From DASQPR01 sp963836775 (GTDB taxonomy: Bacteria; Actinomycetota; Actinomycetes; Mycobacteriales; Micromonosporaceae): a stretch of DNA of 64,000 nucleotides. Position numbers and translations under genes: made by a program. The notes under the pieces were generated by a model. That model ran no database searches. It saw only the letters and a program-made list of their open reading frames with translations, and was not told the DNA's origin. This document shows positions 18,787-25,669 of the stretch, one piece after another (position 1 is the first letter of the stretch; every line of letters begins with the position of its first letter). The DNA is taken from contig CAWIKR010000003.1 of assembly GCA_963836775.1 (NCBI GenBank), forward strand, positions 1,302,001-1,366,000, written 5' to 3'.

Positions 18787-19698
18787 TCACGCCAGACGGT
18801 GTACGCCCACCAGCGTGTCCACCCGGTCCGGCGTCATCGGTTCCCGGACCACACCCCGGCTCGTGCCGCACGCGTGCAGCATGTGCCGGGTGCCGTCCGG
18901 ATCCGGTGCGGCGGCCACAAATCCGACGTGGTGCACTCGGCCGCCCGGACGCTGGAAGAAGTAGACGTCGCCGGGGCGTTCGTCACCGAACGCCAGCGGC
19001 GCGCTCGCGTCGGCCTGGTCGTCGGCGTTACGCGGCACCGTGACGCCGAGTCGGCGGCAGGTCAGGTGCACCAGGCCCGAGCAGTCGATGCCGAACGGCG
19101 AAAGGCCACCCCAGACATACGGCGTGCCGAGCATCTGCGAGGCGGTGGTCAGCATCTCGGCACCGGATGGCGGGCGGGTCGGGCGGACCACCACCGACGC
19201 GGCGGGAACGTATCCGCCACTGACGCCGGCGTGGTCCACCGGCGCCAATGGAAGGTAACCGTCGACCGGCGGCCCGGCGACCGTGATCTCGGTGCCCAGC
19301 ACGACGTCGGCGTGCACGATGAGGCCGTGCGGCCGGTCCACGATGGACGTGTGTGCCACCGCGACGACGTGCGTCGGATCTGTCTCCGGCAATCGGTCCG
19401 CGTCATCGAGGTGCCCGGCGTTGAGCCAGCCCGGGTAGCCACGCGGATCCTTGCGCGGGGCCGACTGACGGATCGCGATCACTCTCGCGAACTCGCCGTC
19501 AACGGTGTCGACCAGGACCGGCTCGCCGAGCAGCAGCTGCGACTCGGTCCGGCCGCCCAGGTCTTCCCGCTCGTCCAAGGTCATCGCGCCGACCCAGCCC
19601 CGGACATCGCCGTGGAACGCCGGCTTGTCCAGCGGCCGCACCCGATCGGGACTCGACCACAGGGTGGCGACCGGCACGCGGATGGTGGCGGTCGTCAT
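18787..19698 (-). CDS. NlpC/P60 peptidase with SH3-like domains (YkfC-like)
   Basis: A cysteine endopeptidase cleaving gamma-D-Glu-diamino acid bonds of peptidoglycan peptides. The catalytic domain (residues about 185-303) has GTPYVWGGLSPFGIDCSGLVHL with the nucleophile Cys, PGDVYFFQRPGGRVHHVGFV with the catalytic His, and a third polar residue nearby. Residues 1-180 are SH3-like repeats. No signal peptide is visible, so it probably acts in the cytosol. ATG 19698 overlaps the epimerase stop by four bases; peptidase plus epimerase is the YkfC-YkfB pairing of muropeptide recycling. Confidence 0.92.
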   Translation of the reverse strand: MTTATIRVPVATLWSSPDRVRPLDKPAFHGDVRGWVGAMTLDEREDLGGRTESQLLLGEPVLVDTVDGEFARVIAIRQSAPRKDPRGYPGWLNAGHLDDADRLPETDPTHVVAVAHTSIVDRPHGLIVHADVVLGTEITVAGPPVDGYLPLAPVDHAGVSGGYVPAASVVVRPTRPPSGAEMLTTASQMLGTPYVWGGLSPFGIDCSGLVHLTCRRLGVTVPRNADDQADASAPLAFGDERPGDVYFFQRPGGRVHHVGFVAAAPDPDGTRHMLHACGTSRGVVREPMTPDRVDTLVGVHRLA

Positions 19699-20849
19699 AC
19701 CGCACCGGCCTGGCGGACCAGCTTGGGTTCGTGGTCGCGCGCGACGTCGCCGTCCAGCGCGGCACCGACCAGGTCGTGGATCCCGTGCACACCCAGGCCG
19801 GGTTCATCGGGCAGCACCACCGTGGCACCGTCGTAGGTGATTCCGCCGTCCACCGGCGACTCCGCCAGCCACCACGCCCCGTCCAGGTCCGGCACCACCG
19901 TGGTGCCGAAGGCCGAGACCAGGCTGGCCGCGGCGGCGATGCCGATCGGGCTCTCCATCATGCAGCCGACGATCATTCCCATGCCGTGTTCCTCGGCGAG
20001 CGCCAGCAGCGTCCGCGCCGGGCCCAGGCCACCGCTCTTGGCCAGCTTCACGTTCACCATGTCGGCGGCGCGACGGCGGATCACCTCAATCAGGTCCCGC
20101 GGCGAGAACACCGACTCGTCGGCCAGGATCGGCAGGTCCACCCGGTTGCTGACCCAGGCCAGCCCGTCCAGGTCCCACTTGGCGACCGGCTGCTCGACGA
20201 ATTCCACGTTCAGCCCGGCGTCTTCGACACCGTGGATGACGCGGACCGCCTCGCGCGGCGTCCAGCCCTGGTTGGCGTCCAGCCGGATCTTGATGTCCGG
20301 TCCGGCAGCCGCGCGGATCGCCCGGACCCGGTCGATGTCGGCGGCCGCGCCGTTGCTGCCGACCTTCACTTTGAGCACGGCGAACCCGTCCGCGATCCGC
20401 GCGGTGGCGGCCATCGCGAGCGCGTCGGCCTCGTCGACCGAGAGGGTCACATCGGTGGGTACGCGCATCCTGGTGCCGCCGAGCAGCCGCACAAGCGGCA
20501 CGCCCATGCGCCGGGCGGCCAGGTCGTGCAGGGCTACATCGACGGCGGCTTTGGCCGCTTCGTTTCCGGCGACGGCGCGTGCCACGATGCGGCAGGTCTC
20601 GACGAGGTCGTCCGCGTCACGCCCCAGCAGAAGCGGCCGGAGCATGTCCCGCACGCACGATTTGGCGCCCGCGATCGATGCCCCGGTCACCTGCCACACC
20701 TGCGGGGCCTCGCCCCAGCCGGACCGTCCGTCGGTGTCGACGATCTCGACGACCAGGGTTTCGACCGATGTGGCGCGGCGCAACGAGGTGACGAAAGGTG
20801 TGTGCAGCGGGGCGGAGAGTTTGTGCGTACGGACCGCGGCGATCGTCAC
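19695..20849 (-). CDS. L-Ala-D/L-Glu (dipeptide) epimerase, enolase superfamily
   Basis: Converts L-Ala-D-Glu released from murein into L-Ala-L-Glu. The 384-residue protein has the enolase-superfamily acid/base lysines in FAVLKVKVG and VKLAKSGG, with metal ligands in IRLDANQGW, EFVEQPV and ILADESV. The N-terminal capping domain is present. GTG 20849 overlaps the upstream YhhN-like stop; the stop overlaps the NlpC/P60 start. Substrate assignment rests on motif order and the neighbouring peptidase; other dipeptides are possible. Confidence 0.92.
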   Translation of the reverse strand: MTIAAVRTHKLSAPLHTPFVTSLRRATSVETLVVEIVDTDGRSGWGEAPQVWQVTGASIAGAKSCVRDMLRPLLLGRDADDLVETCRIVARAVAGNEAAKAAVDVALHDLAARRMGVPLVRLLGGTRMRVPTDVTLSVDEADALAMAATARIADGFAVLKVKVGSNGAAADIDRVRAIRAAAGPDIKIRLDANQGWTPREAVRVIHGVEDAGLNVEFVEQPVAKWDLDGLAWVSNRVDLPILADESVFSPRDLIEVIRRRAADMVNVKLAKSGGLGPARTLLALAEEHGMGMIVGCMMESPIGIAAAASLVSAFGTTVVPDLDGAWWLAESPVDGGITYDGATVVLPDEPGLGVHGIHDLVGAALDGDVARDHEPKLVRQAGAV

Positions 20850-21536
20850 GCGGGCAGCGTAACCGTTTGGAGCTTAGTTTCGGAAGACGGCAATTGGTTT
20901 GAAAGAATTTTCAGCCATCCGGTGGCGAGCAGCCCCTGGCCAGCGACGTAGGTCAGCATCACCCAGATCGGCGGGCCGCCAATCGCGTCCGGGTGCGCGA
21001 TGTCCACGGCAATCAGCATGTCCGAAAGCATGAACAGCGCTCCACCGAAGCCGATCCGGGCGCCGAATGTGGCACTGGCCGCGGCCATCGTGGTCAGCGC
21101 CAGCGCGTACACCGCGATTGGCACCCGCAACGCCGCCCAATCCACCCCAAAGCCACGCCAGGGCGCCCGCGTAGACCACGGCGTAGGCCGCCGGCACCAG
21201 CGGCCGCGCCCGCAACCGGTCCAAGGCCCCGGCGCGGCTGAAGGTCACGATGTAGCAGACGTGGCAAGCCAGGAACAGCACCATGCCGATCAGGAACGCG
21301 ACGGTGCCGTCGAAGATCAGCGCGATGTCGCCTGCGGCGGCGGCGAGCTGGCCGGCGATGAACAGCTTCCGGTCCCGCGGTGCCGGCGCGGCGAGCCACA
21401 CCAGAAGCGCCAGCAACGGCATCAGCATGGGCTTGGTGATCGCGTCGGCGACATGGTTGCCGGTGCCGCTGGCGACCACGTTGACCGCGGCGGCGACGGC
21501 GAACAGCGCAAGGACGATCTTCTGAGGCGTACGCAT
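20846..21536 (-). pseudogene. YhhN-family (lysoplasmalogenase-like) membrane protein, frameshifted
   Basis: About eight membrane helices of the YhhN/TMEM86 family, some of which hydrolyse lysoplasmalogens. The first frame (21536 to about 21140) reads KPMLMPLLALLVWLAAPAPR ... GDIALIFDGTVAFLIGMVLFLACHVCYIVTF. It then loses sense, while another frame from about 21145 continues VDWAALRVPIAVYALAL ... GGALFMLSDMLIAVDI. Removing one G from GGGG (minus strand TTTGGGGTGG, near 21145) restores one protein of about 229 residues. It lies inside the recycling operon with overlapping starts and stops, so a full-length product was once made. Confidence 0.75.
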
Positions 21537-21595
21537 GATCTTCGGTGCCGTCTTCCGGGGGTCGTGGTGGGGTCGTGCCGCTCGGGCGGCCCGGA

Positions 21596-22477
21596 TCAGT
21601 CGCCCAGAACGTGCCGATCCGCCCAGCTCGCGGCCGCGATCCGGGCGATCAGATTACATGCGTCGTCGCCGTCTTCGGAGTCTGCGAGTGGGGTCGTCGT
21701 GCACACGACGATCGCGTACGGCGGAGCGTCGGCGGGGAACACCACCCCGGCACCATGGCGGACGCCCTCGATCCATCCGTTCTTGTGGGCGATCCGGGTC
21801 CCGGCCGGCAGTCCGGCGGCCAGGTCCTCCAGATGTTCCTGGGCGAACAGCACCTCGAGCATGGCCTCACAGGTCTCCGGTTTGCCGAGCGGCTCCGAAC
21901 CGGGGCGGGCCGCGGCGTAGCCGGCGTCCACCGCGATCTTGCTGAGCAGCACGCCAAGGTCCCGGGCGGTGACCAGATTGTCGATCCCGGCCAGGCGCGC
22001 CGACGCGTCCTCGATGCCCCGGTTGACCTGCATGTGGCTGGTCCCGGCGAGGCGCAGCACCTCGTGCACCGCGGGGACGCCGACGTGACTGAGCACCAGG
22101 TTGGTGGCGAAGTTGCTGGACCGGATGATCATGCGGCGTGCCAGCCATCGCAGGGTCGCCGTGGCACCCAGCCGATCCCACACGTCGTCGTCCTGGTCGT
22201 AGCCCTGATCGTTAGTGAACCGCGGGGCGCCGGGCTTGGCTGAGGCGAAGTCGTTGCGCACCGGCACTTCGGCGTCCAGGTCGAGGATTCCGGCCTCGCC
22301 GGACCGGTAGAGCGCCGCCAGCACCGCCGCCTTCATCGTGCTGGCGGCATAGTGCGTGGCGTTCTCCGCGAGCGCGTAGGCCGGACGGTCGCTCTCGATG
22401 CGTGCACACCAGACCGAGATGGTGCCGGGCACAGCTTTCAGTTCGGCGTCCAGCGCCTGCAGGTGGGGTGCGGTCAT
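21596..22477 (-). CDS. Serine hydrolase, class A beta-lactamase fold
   Basis: A 293-residue penicillin-recognising-fold protein with the nucleophile motif STMK (residue about 46), SSN in place of SDN (about 119) and HKNG in place of KTG (about 232). No signal peptide is visible, so it is probably cytoplasmic and a peptidase or esterase rather than a true beta-lactamase. First gene of the minus-strand operon leading to epimerase and NlpC/P60, consistent with murein peptide handling. Confidence 0.85.
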   Translation of the reverse strand: MTAPHLQALDAELKAVPGTISVWCARIESDRPAYALAENATHYAASTMKAAVLAALYRSGEAGILDLDAEVPVRNDFASAKPGAPRFTNDQGYDQDDDVWDRLGATATLRWLARRMIIRSSNFATNLVLSHVGVPAVHEVLRLAGTSHMQVNRGIEDASARLAGIDNLVTARDLGVLLSKIAVDAGYAAARPGSEPLGKPETCEAMLEVLFAQEHLEDLAAGLPAGTRIAHKNGWIEGVRHGAGVVFPADAPPYAIVVCTTTPLADSEDGDDACNLIARIAAASWADRHVLGD

Positions 22478-22608
22478 GCCGGAACGTTACCGCGACCGGG
22501 TGTCGGGCGGATCCCCGGCGATATCCGTGTGGGTGCTCAGCCGGGCCGGGTGTTCGGGCGCGGGCGCCAACCGGCCCAGTCTCCGCCCAGTCTCCGCCCA
22601 GGCCCAGA

Positions 22609-23889
22609 TCAGTCCCGGCTCGGCTGGGCCGACGTCGGCGACAGCGGCTCGGCCAGTGCCCGCCAGGCTTCGGCGGCGAGTTCGGCGTTCGCCGAATCCT
22701 GCAGCCGGTGCGCGAGCGCGGTGAGCTTCTCCATCGCGTCGTGGATGTCGCCGGAGGCGACCTGCAGCCGGAACCGCAGGATGTCGACCCGGATCTGATC
22801 GCGGAACGACATCAGTGAGGGCTCGCGCGCCAGGTTGTCGGCGATCCGCCGGGCATCGTCGAGCCGGCCTTCGTGGAATGCCAGGAGCGCTCGGATCGTC
22901 ATGAACTCCTGAAGGTGCTGGCGGGTGCCGATCAGCGGCACCAGAGACTCGATCTCGCTGATCCGCTGACTCGCCGCGCCCGTGCGTTTCGGGTTCATCT
23001 GCAGGTAGAGGGATCCCGCCGCGATCCGCAGCCGCATCCACAGAATGATGTCGTCGTGGCTGTCCAGGTCACGGATCGCCGACTCGATCAGGACCGTCGC
23101 CTCGTCCGGCAGCCCCTGGCGCAGCCGCACCGTGGCCGCTGCCCAGCGAGCCTCGGCGACCAACGGCCCGACAACGGTGCTGGCCGAGTCGATGATCTCG
23201 ATCAGCTCGTCGGCCGCGCGCCGGGCCGAAGCGATGTCGCCGGCCTCGCCCTCGGCGGAGACCAGGGTCAGCAACGCCCGGGCCAGATCGATGGCCGGCG
23301 CGTGGAAGCCGCGGGCGATGTCGGTGGCCGCGTGCGCCAGCTCGGTGGCGATTTCCGGGTGACCGGTGACCCGGTAGAACTGGGACAGCTTCACCCGGGC
23401 CCGCACCCGCAGCTCGGGTATGCCGATCCCGTCGCCCACCGCCATCAGGGCGTCCAGGATCTCCTTCTTGCGCACCGGATCGCTGGTGTCGCCGCGGGTC
23501 TCGGCCATGCTCCAGAGCACCTGCCACTGCAGGGCCGGGTCGATGTCGAGCTCGGCGCGGTCGTTGTGCACCAGGTCCCGCTTGATCGCCGGGTCCAGGT
23601 CTTCGATCACCGCGAAACCCTTGGCGACCACCTGCGCGAATTCGCTGGCCCGATGGTCGCCGAGCTCCGACGGCGGAACGCCGAGGCGCTCCGATAAGTA
23701 GGCCACGGCGCGGGCGGTCGGCGGGCGTGCGCCGGATTCGAGCCGGGACAGGTAGCTCACCGACACGCCGGGCTCTGCCAGAGCGGCCTGTGACAGGCCG
23801 CGCGCCATGCGCAGTTCGCGCAAACGCTGGCCGAACCAAGGCTGCTGCAACATGCCGGTATAGGTCTCCCGATCGGCGACGAGAGTCAT
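22609..23889 (-). CDS. XRE-family regulator with TPR-like C-terminal domain
   Basis: A 426-residue regulator. Residues about 18-75 are a Cro/C1-type HTH (LRELRMARGLSQAALAEPGVSVSYLSRLESGARPP). Residues about 85-420 are helical TPR-like repeats (for example ARVKLSQFYRVTGHPEIATE, ARALLTLVSAEGEAGDIASAR, EFMTIRALLAFHEGRLDDAR). This architecture matches the RRNPP peptide-receptor class of Firmicutes. Upstream on the same strand is a 58-codon secreted peptide, and a TTGACAA box lies 38 bases before the start. ATG 23889 has a poor ribosome binding site; ATG 23853 is an alternative. Peptide sensing is inferred from architecture and context. Confidence 0.9.
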   Translation of the reverse strand: MTLVADRETYTGMLQQPWFGQRLRELRMARGLSQAALAEPGVSVSYLSRLESGARPPTARAVAYLSERLGVPPSELGDHRASEFAQVVAKGFAVIEDLDPAIKRDLVHNDRAELDIDPALQWQVLWSMAETRGDTSDPVRKKEILDALMAVGDGIGIPELRVRARVKLSQFYRVTGHPEIATELAHAATDIARGFHAPAIDLARALLTLVSAEGEAGDIASARRAADELIEIIDSASTVVGPLVAEARWAAATVRLRQGLPDEATVLIESAIRDLDSHDDIILWMRLRIAAGSLYLQMNPKRTGAASQRISEIESLVPLIGTRQHLQEFMTIRALLAFHEGRLDDARRIADNLAREPSLMSFRDQIRVDILRFRLQVASGDIHDAMEKLTALAHRLQDSANAELAAEAWRALAEPLSPTSAQPSRD

Positions 23890-24094
23890 CGTGGCGGGCT
23901 ACGCCAGGACGGCCCTGTCGGTCTCGTTGACAAGTGTGCAGGAGGTCATCACGACGCCGCGTCGGGACCCGTCAGGCCTGCGAAGACCGATGACATGCCG
24001 GCGCGGCGAGTGGTCACAGTGGCCAGTCCATCTTTCATCCCTCTCCGGTCGCTTCGGGCAGCTTCGGGCAGTCGTCACCGCGGAACAGTGACGG

Positions 24095-24271
24095 CTACTT
24101 GTACGGCCAATCGATGTCGTTCGGGGTCATGCCGTGGGAGACGGTCGTCGCCGGGGTGGCCGTGGCGGCAACGAGGGCCGGGGCGGTGGCCAACGCGCCG
24201 GTCGCGACGAGGGCCAGCGCGCCGATCGCGGTGGCGACGCGCGTCTTGCGGGTCGAAGCCTTCATGGTCAT
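24095..24271 (-). CDS. 58-residue secreted peptide precursor
   Basis: ATG 24271 (or ATG 24265) follows GGAAAGG. The product starts MTMKASTRKTRVATAIGALA, has a hydrophobic core (ALALVATGALATAPALVAA) typical of a signal peptide, then a short polar part ending GMTPNDIDWPYK. Cleavage near LVAA-TATP would release about 22 residues. It is preceded by a good promoter (TTGACA, 18-base spacer, TACCTT) overlapping TTGNCAA boxes, and is followed 205 bases later by the XRE-TPR regulator on the same strand. I recognise no named family; a signalling peptide is inferred. Confidence 0.75.
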   Translation of the reverse strand: MTMKASTRKTRVATAIGALALVATGALATAPALVAATATPATTVSHGMTPNDIDWPYK

Positions 24272-24350
24272 CAAGCCTTTCCATCCAGCAGAGCTGGTCG
24301 CGGAGGGGAGCAGGGCAGTGGCTTGTCGTCCTCACCCGGCTGTTGGCGCA

Positions 24351-24424
24351 AAGGTAGGTCGGGGTTGCCAAGCTTGTCAACCTGTAGCACCAATATTGAC
24401 AAGGTTGGCAAGGGCTCGTAGGTT
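24351..24424. promoter_or_regulatory. Divergent promoters with four TTGNCAA boxes
   Basis: Four boxes: TTGCCAA (24365), TTGTCAA (24374), TTGACAA (24396), TTGGCAA (24405). Together they form inverted arms TTGCCAAGCTTGTCAA and TTGACAAGGTTGGCAA. Minus promoter: TTGACA (24380-24375), 18 bases, TACCTT (24356-24351), driving the peptide gene. Plus promoter: TTGACA (24396-24401), 17 bases, TAGGTT (24419-24424), whose likely start point coincides with GTG 24432. Boxes cover both -35 elements. Confidence 0.8.
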
Positions 24425-24431
24425 CGGATTC

Positions 24432-25001
24432 GTGTTCAGCGCCCGAAGATTGCCGCAGCGGAGCATCGCCCGCCCTGAGTCGGGCCTGGTTTCGTCACCC
24501 GCCGCGCTGCTTGAGGTGGTCCTGTTGGCCCAGAGTGCTTCCGAGCCAGTGCCGTATCAGCAGAAGTACGTGCGGCCGGCGGGGCACCTCAAGATCGGCG
24601 ACCGGTGGATGAAGCGTTACCAGATCACCGACGACCCGACACCGATCGATCCGACGATCCAGAGTGCCGCCGACGCCTACGTGCGCCATCTGATGGCACC
24701 GCTGGATGACGACACGCCACCGGCCGGGTTCGCGGTCCTGCGCCAGGACCAGGACCGGATCTGGATCAACTGCTATTCGTGGGTGCTGGACGGCGTCGTG
24801 CACTGCCGCACCGGCTCCGCGACCGCCGCCGGGAGGCTCAGGTTCACCGAGGTCAACCGACCATGGGTGGGCGGCGTCTGGGAGCTGGCTCCGTTTGCCT
24901 ACGAGCGGGCCTCGTGGGTCCGGCACATGCGCCGCGATCCGGACGACGCCGACCTGGGGACCTATCTCGCCGACACCATGCCGGAAGGCTGGTTTGACTG
25001 A
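24432..25001 (+). CDS. Unknown protein divergent from the peptide/XRE pair
   Basis: A 189-residue protein starting at GTG 24432, seven bases after a -10 box, so the mRNA is probably leaderless. Notable segments: KYVRPAGHLKIGDRWMKRY, TPPAGFAVLRQDQDRIWINC, YSWVLDGVVHCRTGSA and ELAPFAYERASWVRHMRRDP. No signal peptide, membrane segment or known active-site motif is visible, and I do not recognise the family. The shared operator with the peptide gene makes it a candidate output of that module. Its last codons (EGWFD and stop) form the first unit of an 18-bp tandem repeat. Confidence 0.75.
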   Translation: MFSARRLPQRSIARPESGLVSSPAALLEVVLLAQSASEPVPYQQKYVRPAGHLKIGDRWMKRYQITDDPTPIDPTIQSAADAYVRHLMAPLDDDTPPAGFAVLRQDQDRIWINCYSWVLDGVVHCRTGSATAAGRLRFTEVNRPWVGGVWELAPFAYERASWVRHMRRDPDDADLGTYLADTMPEGWFD

Positions 25002-25057
25002 CCGGCTGGGTTCGACTGATCGGCTGGGTTCGACTGACCAGCTGGGTTCGACTGACC
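24987..25057. repeat. 17/18-bp tandem repeats spanning a stop codon
   Basis: GGCTGGTTTGACTGACC (24987-25003, containing the stop of the preceding gene) is followed by three 18-bp copies of RGCTGGGTTCGACTGAYC to 25057. As at 4591-4670, a gene's 3' end with its stop codon has been reiterated. Confidence 0.88.
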
Positions 25058-25125
25058 AGACGTGGCGCCGCCTGAGGTGCGATCCGGTGTCGTCGTGCTC
25101 CGGAGCGGGCCGGCGGCGCTGGGTC

Positions 25126-25506
25126 TCAGTCGTCGTCGAGACATAGGCAGAAAGGGTGGCCGGCCGGGTCCTTCATGACCCGGACGTTGCGCTGCGGCTG
25201 GTCGTCGGCGAGCGTGCCGCCGAGCGCGATCGCATCCGCGACCGCCGACTCCAGGTCGCCGACCTGGAAGTCGAAGTGCATCATCGGTCTCTGCTCGCCG
25301 TCGACCGGTGGCCAGATCGGTGCGACGTAACCATCGGCCCGCTGGAACACCAGGAACGCGCCGTTCGGGGCGGCGACGATGGCGGTGCCGGGCTCCTGAT
25401 GGCCGATCGGCCAGCCCAGCAATTCGGAGTAGAACCCGGCAAGGGCGGCCGGGTCCGGCGCCTCGATGGCGGCACCCCACCACATTCCGGCAGATCGCGA
25501 TCGCAT
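25126..25506 (-). CDS. VOC-family (glyoxalase/bleomycin-resistance-like) protein
   Basis: A 126-residue vicinal-oxygen-chelate protein: WWGAAIEAPDPAALAGFYSELLGWPIG, IVAAPNGAFLVFQ, MMHFDFQVGDLESAVADAIALGG and VRVMKDPAGHPFCLCLD. The His of MHFDF and the final acidic residues are typical metal-site positions. Similar proteins are common single genes in actinomycetes; substrate unknown. ATG 25506 gives the normal N-terminus. Confidence 0.88.
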   Translation of the reverse strand: MRSRSAGMWWGAAIEAPDPAALAGFYSELLGWPIGHQEPGTAIVAAPNGAFLVFQRADGYVAPIWPPVDGEQRPMMHFDFQVGDLESAVADAIALGGTLADDQPQRNVRVMKDPAGHPFCLCLDDD

Positions 25507-25588
25507 GGAGACAGTCTGGCGTAGCACCGCCGAACCGGCCACCGGAGCGCGGCTCCCGGCACGGTCACTGGCACACCACCGCACCCGT

Positions 25589-25635
25589 GATCGTGTGATG
25601 GTGGCAGGCCATGGCCGTCCTACCATCACACGATC
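25589..25635. repeat. Intergenic palindrome with GATC ends
   Basis: GATCGTGTGATGGT (25589-25602) pairs perfectly with ACCATCACACGATC (25622-25635), with a partly paired 19-base centre. It lies 3' of typA and could terminate it, but its GATC-tipped form recurs elsewhere in the window. Confidence 0.8.
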
Positions 25636-25669
25636 CAGCGGGCGAATGCAGCTCGCCGGCGCCGGCGCG

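Noticed and set aside
21596..22477. A genuine beta-lactamase resistance gene
   Set aside because: No signal peptide, SSN and KNG in place of SDN and KTG, and a murein-recycling context; called a serine hydrolase instead.
23890..24094. A second small peptide (29 codons, beginning MKDGLATV) between the peptide gene and the XRE gene
   Set aside because: The GGAGAGGG motif is too close to its ATG, and the product lacks a signal sequence or other feature.
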